From positions 1-64,000 of the forward strand of contig CAYYLO010000001.1 of assembly GCA_964472675.1 (NCBI GenBank): DNA of 64,000 nt. Direction: 5' to 3'. The stretch's first letter is position 1, and each line of letters begins with the position of its first letter. Below the pieces are notes generated by a model. The model saw nothing but the letters and a program-made list of their open reading frames with translations, made no database searches and was not told the DNA's origin. The DNA is from 01-FULL-43-15b sp964472675 (lineage in GTDB: Bacteria; Patescibacteriota; Microgenomatia; UBA8517; UBA10165). The position numbers and the translations under genes are program-made. Of this stretch, positions 52,196 through 58,838 are shown one piece after another.

Positions 52196-54680
52196 GGCAA
52201 TTGATACCCAACCATAAGACCAATATAAAAAAAGATGCTCCAGCTACCCACAGCCCAAGAAAGAAAGATTCCGGCTCATAGCTAAACTTCACTTCATGCG
52301 TTCCCTTGGGAACTTCTACTGCCCGGAAAGCGTAATTTGCCCGCAGTATCTTCTTTTCTGCGCCATCAACATATGCCTTCCATCCTGGGAAGAATGTATC
52401 AGATATGAACAGTAGGCCATTTTGGCTGGTACTTACACCTAACTCACTTTCAGTTTCTTTATAATCCAGATAATTGACTTCGCTACTCCCTCCAGCCTGC
52501 ATATCAAAATCAGGTATTTTCTCTAAGATAATCCTTTTCTCCAGCGGAAAGTTTGGCGCAAGAATTTTATCCAATGTGCTTGTGCCTTGGTTTATTTCAA
52601 ACTCATATACCATAAAAGCCCGAGGTAATGCGTTTTTGTTCTCTATAATTGCGACCGACTTATCTTCAAAAACAATCGGGAACTGTTTTGGGGAAAACTC
52701 TGCTGAGATTTTTCCAGTCGGATCCGGCTGATTTTTTGAATTTCTTTTAATAACCAAATCATACTTTACATTCACCAAATCTAAAACTCGCTCAGTTTCG
52801 TCGCCTATAGTTCCATATCTTCCAACGGGATCTGTTCCGCTTTTTTTGCTAGTTATAGCGGCAATGAATTGAGAAATACGCAAGGGATAAACAGCATCAT
52901 ACCCCTCAATCGTCTCAATTTTATACGGCATGCGCATGTTAATTGGAATGACTTTTGACCCAGTTGTACGGAAAGGTTTCTCCTGGCTTTGCAAATAATC
53001 CAAAACGGGAGTTGTAGGGAAAGCTATATTGCGGGGGGAAAACGGTGTAAATTTCCAACCGAAGCGGAAAAGATCAAGAATTGATAAAATCAACAAAACA
53101 GAAAACGTCGAGTTTCTAACCAATCCCCCTATCTTTTGTCTATTTCCAAACCACACTAAAACACAGGATGATATCAAAATCCCAGCCGGCCAAACAAGAT
53201 TCCTTAAACCAACTTTGTATTTTTCAAATCCATGTTCCAGCGGACTGTAAACATTTGGGTTAACAGTACTTAAGTAGAGCATCACAATTGTAAACGCACC
53301 AAACCCTGCAGTAACAAGGAAAGGGAACATGTAGACCTTTAACGCAAATACTCTTTCTCTCAAGAACTTCTCAGCCCCTATGCCCGCAAGTAAGCTCACA
53401 CTTAAATTAAAAAGGACCAATGATCTGTGAGCCGATGCGGCGTTCAAACCAAACCAGCCGCTTTTCCAAAAGAATATTGACAGTGGCGTTGGAAAGGCAA
53501 GCAAAAGTGAAACAACCATTAACACAAAGCAATATTTTATTTCTTTGTGCTTTCTTAAAAAGAACAACGCGATTGTCATAAACACAAAAGAAATCGTCCC
53601 GACAAACCCAGTGTTTGATGTATAATCCTGTGGTCCCCAATAATTCTGAGTCGAGTGATTGCCAAAATAATCCGGTGCAAAAAAAGTAATTACTTTTCGG
53701 AAGGGAAGAAAAGCCCATTCAAAAGGGTGCGGTTCAACCTCTCTTTGAGATAATTTCAATAGTTGGGCGCCCGGCAGAATTTGAAAAGCTGCAAGTCCTA
53801 ACCCTAAAGCTCCATATATTCCCAACCCAATAATATTTTTATTGAAACGGAAAAGTGCGAACAGTCCTAAGGCAATACCAGTGTAAAAAACAACCTGTGG
53901 GTAACCGGAAAGCACTTGAGTGGCAACACCCAAAGAAAAAAGTACTCCCACCCACCACCTTGGCTTTTTAACCCACATATCAACAAGCAGTAATAGAAGT
54001 GGAATAAACGCCGCAGACAAAGTATGTCCGTTCCATTGCGACCAAATGAGATTAAATCCTGAAAAGGCATAAATTGTTCCTGCAAAAACCGATCCTAGTT
54101 TGGAAATTTTCCAACTTCTCAGCAAAAGGTAAGTGAAAAATGCCGCCAAAAAATGCTGTAGCATAATTTGGATGCTCCAGGCGGTCAAACGGTCGAATAG
54201 CCAGTAAACAAGGTTGGTAGGAGAGAATGGAGCAGACTGAAAATTGGCCAAAAGCGGAGTTCCCGCCAAGATGTAAGGGTTCCATAGCGGCCATTGTCCA
54301 CTTTTGAGCATATCAATTGCCAGCATTTGCATTGGATAGATAAACGAAACGACGTCTGTAGTCATAGGATTTTTAACCGGAACACCGGTAGGATAACCCC
54401 ACTTATAATCCAACCAAGGGTAATAAACACCAACTACAAAATCTGAAGGAAGTGGAATTTTACCCGAGAAAACCGGATAGAAGAACACACAAATAAAGAA
54501 GATAATAACACCAACAGGCCAGTTGAAGCTCCAAATACTCAGAAGCTTCGTCCGAATTGTTTCGGCGGAAATCCGCCGAAGCTTCTGCGAAGGCGAACTA
54601 GCCCTGAAAAACTTTAAGAATATTTTTTTGGAATTCGGCGATCGAGAACTTTTTACTTGTTTTTTGCGCTTCTTTGGCAA
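52173..54680 (-). CDS. YfhO-family membrane protein
   Basis: 835 residues starting at TTG 54680; no other ATG, GTG or TTG lies before the first helix, and AAAGGAGGAGG is 7 nt upstream. The first loop has PSDFVVGVYYPWLDYKW, followed by PLWNPYILAGTPLLAN and about twelve helices. The external C-terminal domain has the YfhO hallmark FISDTFFPGWKAYVDG and a VPKGTHEVKFSYEP segment. YfhO proteins are GT-C-like and act in glycosylation of lipoteichoic acid in Firmicutes. The N-terminal 50 residues are basic and partly coded by a palindromic element. It overlaps the GT4 gene by 83 bp. Confidence 0.88.
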   Translation of the reverse strand: MPKKRKKQVKSSRSPNSKKIFLKFFRASSPSQKLRRISAETIRTKLLSIWSFNWPVGVIIFFICVFFYPVFSGKIPLPSDFVVGVYYPWLDYKWGYPTGVPVKNPMTTDVVSFIYPMQMLAIDMLKSGQWPLWNPYILAGTPLLANFQSAPFSPTNLVYWLFDRLTAWSIQIMLQHFLAAFFTYLLLRSWKISKLGSVFAGTIYAFSGFNLIWSQWNGHTLSAAFIPLLLLLVDMWVKKPRWWVGVLFSLGVATQVLSGYPQVVFYTGIALGLFALFRFNKNIIGLGIYGALGLGLAAFQILPGAQLLKLSQREVEPHPFEWAFLPFRKVITFFAPDYFGNHSTQNYWGPQDYTSNTGFVGTISFVFMTIALFFLRKHKEIKYCFVLMVVSLLLAFPTPLSIFFWKSGWFGLNAASAHRSLVLFNLSVSLLAGIGAEKFLRERVFALKVYMFPFLVTAGFGAFTIVMLYLSTVNPNVYSPLEHGFEKYKVGLRNLVWPAGILISSCVLVWFGNRQKIGGLVRNSTFSVLLILSILDLFRFGWKFTPFSPRNIAFPTTPVLDYLQSQEKPFRTTGSKVIPINMRMPYKIETIEGYDAVYPLRISQFIAAITSKKSGTDPVGRYGTIGDETERVLDLVNVKYDLVIKRNSKNQPDPTGKISAEFSPKQFPIVFEDKSVAIIENKNALPRAFMVYEFEINQGTSTLDKILAPNFPLEKRIILEKIPDFDMQAGGSSEVNYLDYKETESELGVSTSQNGLLFISDTFFPGWKAYVDGAEKKILRANYAFRAVEVPKGTHEVKFSYEPESFFLGLWVAGASFFILVLWLGINCLGNQPKE
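54540..54587. repeat. Palindromic element at the GT4/YfhO junction
   Basis: Outer arms CAGAAGCTTCG (54540-54550) and CGAAGCTTCTG (54577-54587) are perfect 11-bp complements. An inner alternative stem TTCGGCGG/CCGCCGAA (54561-54568, 54573-54580) has a 4-nt loop. It lies 10 bp past the stop of the GT4 and codes about residues 32-47 of the YfhO protein. Confidence 0.75.
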
Positions 54681-55629
54681 GTTTGATCCTCCTCCTTTCG
54701 TCTTTTATCAATTCCATTGTCAGTTTTTGCAAAGTCGCAGTTGTATCCCACAACAAACCATTTTTGTTGTTTTGAATAATTTCTTTATGCCCCCCCCGAT
54801 CAGCCACAACTGGCACACATTGCGCACTCATTGCCTCAACTACACTCATCCCAAAATGCTCCACCTGTTGAGGGTCGCGCTGACTATCCACTCCAAGACC
54901 GGAAGCCGACCAAAAGATTTTGGCTTTACCATAAGCTTTCTGAACTTCATCCAAGGGCAGGTTCTCCAAAATATCGACAGGATACCCTTGAGCCATATTC
55001 TTCAAAGTCTGGACATATTCCCGACCTCCTATTTCACTTCCGCCTATCAACATTAATCGCCACCCTTTCAAGCCTTGCTCGCACATCTTGCAAAAGGCTT
55101 CTATTAATATGTCCTGCCTTTTATGTTGTTGCAATTGTGAGTAGCGCCCCACATATAAAATAATATTTTCCTTTTTACGGGAAAGAAAAATATCCGTATT
55201 AACAGGTGGATAAACAACTTGTGAGTTTACATTAAATTCCTGATCAATCACATTTTTTGTAAAGTTAGAGTTACAAACAAATTCATCAATCTTTGTCTTC
55301 TTTAATCTATTAACTAACGCCTTCCCGTTAACATCTTTAAATGGAGTTTGAAAATGAACTACGTTTTTTCCACCTAAAAGGAAAGGTACGCTACCATCAG
55401 AGAGCCAAAAAACCAGGTCGTAGCCCAGCCCGTGGTTAAGGGAGTTGACAAACGAAATGCCTGAAAAATTTATGCCCAGGCGCTCTGTCAGCCACTGGGA
55501 AATTTTGGCGTCTTTCCACCACACATCAACCTTGTAACCTTTATCCGCCAAAATCCGAGCAGTTGTAAGCATATATCGCTCTCCGCCACCGGCAGTATCT
55601 AAGTAAGGATCGAAAATAAGTGCTCTCAT
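54598..55629 (-). CDS. GT4-family glycosyltransferase (ALG11-like)
   Basis: 343 residues from ATG 55629; a TTG or other start further up lies in repeats. MRALIFDPYLDTAGGGERYM starts the GT-B fold. LYVGRYSQLQQHKRQDILIEAF and EHFGMSVVEAMSAQCVPV form the donor site, as in ALG11/GT4 mannosyltransferases. It is followed on its 3' side by a palindrome 10 bp after the stop. Upstream is a 49-bp AT-rich heptamer repeat, so no ordinary promoter or ribosome site is seen. Confidence 0.88.
   Translation of the reverse strand: MRALIFDPYLDTAGGGERYMLTTARILADKGYKVDVWWKDAKISQWLTERLGINFSGISFVNSLNHGLGYDLVFWLSDGSVPFLLGGKNVVHFQTPFKDVNGKALVNRLKKTKIDEFVCNSNFTKNVIDQEFNVNSQVVYPPVNTDIFLSRKKENIILYVGRYSQLQQHKRQDILIEAFCKMCEQGLKGWRLMLIGGSEIGGREYVQTLKNMAQGYPVDILENLPLDEVQKAYGKAKIFWSASGLGVDSQRDPQQVEHFGMSVVEAMSAQCVPVVADRGGHKEIIQNNKNGLLWDTTATLQKLTMELIKDERRRIKLAKEAQKTSKKFSIAEFQKNILKVFQG
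54688..54698 (-). promoter_or_regulatory. Shine-Dalgarno for the YfhO gene (TTG start)
   Basis: AAAGGAGGAGG on the minus strand, 7 nt before TTG 54680. It lies in consecutive Arg codons (AGG AGG AGG) of the GT4 gene, so it could be fortuitous, but it supports the only available start. Confidence 0.55.
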
Positions 55630-55634
55630 ATAAG

Positions 55635-55662
55635 TATTAAAAATCAAATATTAAATATCAAA
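55635..55662. repeat. AT-rich heptanucleotide tandem repeat (TATYAAA x4)
   Basis: TATTAAA, AATCAAA, TATTAAA, TATCAAA. It fills most of the 49-bp gap between the GT4 and the four-helix-bundle gene. AAATATCAAAAA (55653-55664) is repeated in inverse at 56065-56076. Confidence 0.7.
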
Positions 55663-55678
55663 AACACATATAAAAAAT

Positions 55679-56059
55679 TTAAATATTCCTTTTCCCTTTA
55701 AGCGTGAGAACACTAGAACCAAAGGTATTGGAAATTTCTGCAAGCTCTTTCAAAAACCAATTGGCTTCTTCAATATCGCATTTGCCTGCGTCTTTTAGGA
55801 CAGAAAGCCACACCTTGCTTTCGTTAGCAGATTTAAGGCACCTCTCGAAGTAAACTATTAATTCCCGTTTGGAGCTTGAAGCCAACCCTTCAATATAATT
55901 GGATAAGATGCTTGTTCCACTGCGAGTAAGCTGGTCAGCAATTATGCGACACACTACATCTTTCATATTAAGCGTGCCAAGGAACTTAATGAGCCTGAGG
56001 ATAAATTTATACAATCTTTCTTTAAATTCTTTTTGTCTTTTTACTTTGTCTATTTGCAT
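55679..56059 (-). CDS. Four-helix-bundle protein (23S rRNA intervening-sequence protein family)
   Basis: 126 residues from ATG 56059, one base after the upstream stop; longer starts up to 56107 lie in the GT2 gene. KEFKERLYKFILRLIKFLG, then QLTRSGTSILSNYIEGLAS and KRELIVYFERCLKSANESK match the 23S-IVP/TIGR02436 family. Members form homopentamers and are found in 23S rRNA inserts or as free-standing genes; their function is unknown. Here it is free-standing, between inverted heptamer repeats, and unrelated to glycan synthesis, which hints at insertion. Confidence 0.85.
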   Translation of the reverse strand: MQIDKVKRQKEFKERLYKFILRLIKFLGTLNMKDVVCRIIADQLTRSGTSILSNYIEGLASSSKRELIVYFERCLKSANESKVWLSVLKDAGKCDIEEANWFLKELAEISNTFGSSVLTLKGKRNI

Positions 56060-56080
56060 TTTAATTTTTGATATTTGAGT
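56046..56080. repeat. AT-rich heptanucleotide tandem repeat (NNTCAAA x5, minus strand)
   Basis: On the minus strand ACTCAAA, TATCAAA, AATTAAA, ATGCAAA, TAGACAA. It spans the end of the GT2 gene and the start of the four-helix-bundle gene, and codes both. Confidence 0.65.
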
Positions 56081-56936
56081 TTCTTTGAAGCTCATAGAGC
56101 TTCGCATAAGTTACAAACCTGCTCCACATTTGATAAACGCCATACAAAATCCCTTCCGTGCCATCCAAAATACCACCCATAACGACCAAACGGTACCACA
56201 ACTCTTGTGACATGATTCTTGCAAATCTCCACCACGCCATTGGAGGGTGATTGGCCTTAAAAAGAAGTTTTGCCTCAAAAACTGAATACCTGTTTGTTTT
56301 TTCTATCATGTCCGAAAGAGAATCTTCTTTGTGGTGAATTAGCGCGTTTGTAAGTGTTCCTACTTCCCCATTAATAACCGGTTGTTCATGGAGCTCGCCT
56401 TCCCAGCAAACAAGCGCCTCTTTTTTCATCAGCCGCAAAACATAGTCCGGCCAAAACCCACCATGCTTTAACCACCTTCCAAACACGTGATTTTTGCGGG
56501 GTATCTTATAAGCGTACAAGGAACTATCAAGTGCACGGGTGGCGGGAGCGGAGGGAGTCCCACCGAGTGACCGCAGGGAGCCTGCGACCGAGGACGTCGG
56601 GTGGGACGAGCTCCCGACAGGACCCGAAGCAGGTGGTTTGACAGAACCTACAATATACTGAATTTCTTTAGCTAACTCTTGGGTCACTTCCTCGTCATAA
56701 TCAATATAAAACAACCAGTCGCCCTGAGCATGTTTTGCCGCTTCGCCGCGCCATACTGCAAAGTTGTTTCCTTTGCTGTTAACAATTTTTGCCCCGTATG
56801 TTTTGGCGATTTTTATTGTGTCGTCCATTGAGCCGGTATCTAAAATCACTATTTCGTCGGCTAGCTTTTTAACAGAGTCTAAACACTGTTCTATTTTGCT
56901 TTGGGCATTTTTGGTAATAACAAGAACGGATAACAT
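56061..56936 (-). CDS. GT2-family glycosyltransferase (WaaE-like) with GC-rich insertion
   Basis: 291 residues. LSVLVITKNAQSKI, LDTGSMDDT and YIDYDEEV (D79-x-D81-E82) are WaaE-type motifs, and IPRKNHVFGRWLKHGG resumes the family pattern. Between them, residues about 98-139 (Pro/Ser/Gly-rich, for example PASGPVGSSSHPTSSVAGS) have no counterpart in the paralogue at 57859-58782, where about six residues occupy the place. The insert is GC-rich and self-complementary, and the frame is kept. The enzyme may still fold, with the insert as a surface loop. Confidence 0.85.
   Translation of the reverse strand: MLSVLVITKNAQSKIEQCLDSVKKLADEIVILDTGSMDDTIKIAKTYGAKIVNSKGNNFAVWRGEAAKHAQGDWLFYIDYDEEVTQELAKEIQYIVGSVKPPASGPVGSSSHPTSSVAGSLRSLGGTPSAPATRALDSSLYAYKIPRKNHVFGRWLKHGGFWPDYVLRLMKKEALVCWEGELHEQPVINGEVGTLTNALIHHKEDSLSDMIEKTNRYSVFEAKLLFKANHPPMAWWRFARIMSQELWYRLVVMGGILDGTEGILYGVYQMWSRFVTYAKLYELQRNSNIKN
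56520..56645. repeat. GC-rich, self-complementary element inserted in a GT2 gene
   Basis: About 126 bp, much more GC-rich than the gene. Stems: CGCAGG/CCTGCG (56572-56577, 56581-56586, 3-nt loop), GTCCCACC/GGTGGGAC (56557-56564, 56600-56607), CGGGAGC/GCTCCCG (56543-56549, 56610-56616) and an alternative GTCGGG/CCCGAC (56596-56601, 56613-56618). Element limits are estimates from the protein comparison. Confidence 0.75.
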
Positions 56937-56939
56937 TTT

Positions 56940-57848
56940 TTACTTTGAAAAACTCCCCTTCCCAAAATTTGCTTTGTAGAAATCAAACACACCTCGTCTT
57001 TGCCATTTTCGCCCTGATACCATAAGCTTGACGCTCTCCCGTATCAAAGCAATCTTAGAGCGGGGAGGGGCATATCTTAAACCAAAGAGTAATCTGTTTC
57101 TCGTGATGTAGTAATCGTTTAAGTCACTCCCTATCCCTGAGCTTTGGGAAACTTTATGCCAAAGAAATGCATTAGGCACTAAGATAACTGCCCACCCGGC
57201 TTTCCTGGCTCTTACAGAAAAGTCCGCATCCTCTAAATATAGAAAATATTTCTCATCAAAATATCCAACTTTTTCAAACACTTCGCGCCTGATAAACATG
57301 CAGGCGCCTGTCGCAAAGTCAATTTGGGTAACATTTTGATACTGGCCGATATCGACATCGTCAACTCCGTAATTTGAGCCCATCACATTTTTCCAGTCCA
57401 TAATTCCTCCTGCGTACCAGATAACTTTCCCAAGTTCGTTTTCTTTATACCAGTCTTTGTGGTACTCAAAACCTTTCGAAAAATAAATTTTTGGAGATAA
57501 AATTCCAGCTTTTTTGTTCTTCTCCGCCGCGTCCACCAGATCAACTATTAAATTTTCTTCGACAACTGTGTCATTATTTAAAATTAAAACAAAATCTGCG
57601 CCACCTTGAACTGCATACTTTGCGCCAACATTGTTGCCTCCTGCAAATCCTAAGTTTTCTCTGTTCTCTAAAAGAACAATTCCTTTTTGTTTTTTGAGTT
57701 GTTTTACTGAATCATCTGTAGAATTGTTATCAACAACTATAGTCTGCAGGTTGCAATCGGCAGACTGCAAACTTTTAACACTTTTCAAGCATTCAAGCGT
57801 ATCTTTAATTCTGTTCCAATTAAGGATTACTATAGATACTTGGTACAT
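56940..57848 (-). CDS. GT2-family glycosyltransferase (rhamnosyltransferase-like)
   Basis: 302 residues. VSIVILNWNRIKDTLE, VVDNNSTDDS, ILNNDTVVEEN (N-N-D) and YLEDADFSVRARKAG are the family motifs. NLGFAGGNNVGAKYA is the standard donor-loop segment. ATG 57848 follows the end of the upstream GT2 by 10 bp, and the repeat at 57858 lies across that gap. The last residues before the stop are basic; no membrane helix. Confidence 0.87.
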   Translation of the reverse strand: MYQVSIVILNWNRIKDTLECLKSVKSLQSADCNLQTIVVDNNSTDDSVKQLKKQKGIVLLENRENLGFAGGNNVGAKYAVQGGADFVLILNNDTVVEENLIVDLVDAAEKNKKAGILSPKIYFSKGFEYHKDWYKENELGKVIWYAGGIMDWKNVMGSNYGVDDVDIGQYQNVTQIDFATGACMFIRREVFEKVGYFDEKYFLYLEDADFSVRARKAGWAVILVPNAFLWHKVSQSSGIGSDLNDYYITRNRLLFGLRYAPPRSKIALIRESVKLMVSGRKWQRRGVFDFYKANFGKGSFSK

Positions 57849-57857
57849 TGCGTGTAT

Positions 57858-57887
57858 GTCATCGCGAGCCGGAAGAGCAGCGATCTC
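57858..57887. repeat. GTCATCGCGAGC-type palindromic repeat, copy at the 3' end of a GT2 gene
   Basis: GTCATCGCGAGCCGG, then AGAGCAGCGATCTC, with arms ATCGC (57861-57865) and GCGAT (57880-57884). It resembles the dispersed GTCATTGCGAG...GCAATCTC repeats known in several bacterial groups. It supplies the last codons and stop (57859) of the GT2 gene. Confidence 0.65.
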
Positions 57888-58782
57888 TCAAGATAAGCTT
57901 TCTTAGAAACCTTTGTGACAAGCCATATTTTCGGATCCCAGACTGCTGCATCCAATAATCCATCTCATATTCAGCCTTTGCAAAAGCTTGATCAAGTTCA
58001 GTTTTTCCTAAGCCCTCGTTTTTAAATCCCTGCACCTCCCAGACTTTAATAACTACAACCATTTCAGAAAGAGCCTGCAAAAGCGCTAAAGCTAACCCGT
58101 GTACTCCATCTTTGTACCCTTCACCCGCGAAGAAGCGACTCAAAAACTCCCCCATGGGTTTTTGTATTAAATCAATCCAGGAAAATTTGTACCCTTTTTT
58201 TGCCAAATCTTTTGCCTGAACTTCTGTATAGCGAAGCATACGTGTTAAATAATCAGAAACGCCACTGTAGTTGTAATGGATTATTGCCAGCTTTTCCTCG
58301 GGCGGGATATCTGCTCCCTCTCCTTCTGTTTGTGGAACTGAATGAATTGTGTCCAACCAGACGACTGCACCCTTTTTGAAAAACCTTATATTGTAGTCCG
58401 GCCACCAGCGGGAATGCTGAAGCCATTTGTCAAAAACGATATTTTTCCGTGGCAACCTGTAAAAATCAGCGAGGTCTCGCCTTAGAGGCATCTCCCTAAG
58501 TTCCCGGGAAAGAGCTAAGGGAACCTCTTCGTCGGCATCTAAGATTAAAATCCAGTCACCGGTAGCCTTACTAATAGCAAAGTTGCGCGCGGGTTCAACG
58601 TATCCAGTGGGTTTGTGTGTGTAAACTTTAGCCCCCGTCTTCTTGGCAATCTCACGTGTTTTATCCGTCGATTCCATGTCGACAACAATAATTTCGTCGG
58701 CTAGCTTTTTAACAGAGTTTAATGTTCGAGGTAAATTCTTCTCTTCGTTTAAAGTGTTGATAACAACGGAAATCTTTGCCAC
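57859..58782 (-). CDS. GT2-family glycosyltransferase (WaaE-like)
   Basis: 307 residues from GTG 58782, preferred because a TACAAT lies 6 nt before it and the conserved domain begins at once (AKISVVINTLNEEKNL). The ATG at 58818 falls inside a dispersed repeat. VVDMESTDKT and ILDADEEVP (D-x-D-E) are WaaE motifs, followed by LPRKNIVFDKWLQHSRWW. The final residues (RDRCSSGSR) are coded by another dispersed repeat. So the gene is bounded at both ends by GTCAT-type repeats and has its own promoter. Donor unknown. Confidence 0.87.
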   Translation of the reverse strand: MAKISVVINTLNEEKNLPRTLNSVKKLADEIIVVDMESTDKTREIAKKTGAKVYTHKPTGYVEPARNFAISKATGDWILILDADEEVPLALSRELREMPLRRDLADFYRLPRKNIVFDKWLQHSRWWPDYNIRFFKKGAVVWLDTIHSVPQTEGEGADIPPEEKLAIIHYNYSGVSDYLTRMLRYTEVQAKDLAKKGYKFSWIDLIQKPMGEFLSRFFAGEGYKDGVHGLALALLQALSEMVVVIKVWEVQGFKNEGLGKTELDQAFAKAEYEMDYWMQQSGIRKYGLSQRFLRKLILRDRCSSGSR

Positions 58783-58788
58783 GCTTAA

Positions 58789-58818
58789 ATTGTACACGAA
58801 CTGCGAGAGCCGTGTCAT
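58789..58818 (-). promoter_or_regulatory. Leaderless promoter built on a dispersed repeat
   Basis: Minus strand: ATGACA (58818-58813), 18-nt spacer, TACAAT (58794-58789), 6 nt, GTG 58782. The -35 is the edge of the GTCATCCTGAGC-type repeat. Confidence 0.6.
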
Positions 58819-58837
58819 CCTGAGCGTTCAGAATGAC
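58814..58837. repeat. GTCATCCTGAGC-type palindromic repeat
   Basis: GTCATCCTGA (58814-58823), loop GCGT, TCAGAATGAC (58828-58837); one mismatch in the stem. It starts 1 bp after the stop of the upstream gene (58839). GTCATCCTGAGC is a word found dispersed in many bacterial genomes. Confidence 0.7.
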
Positions 58838-58838
58838 G

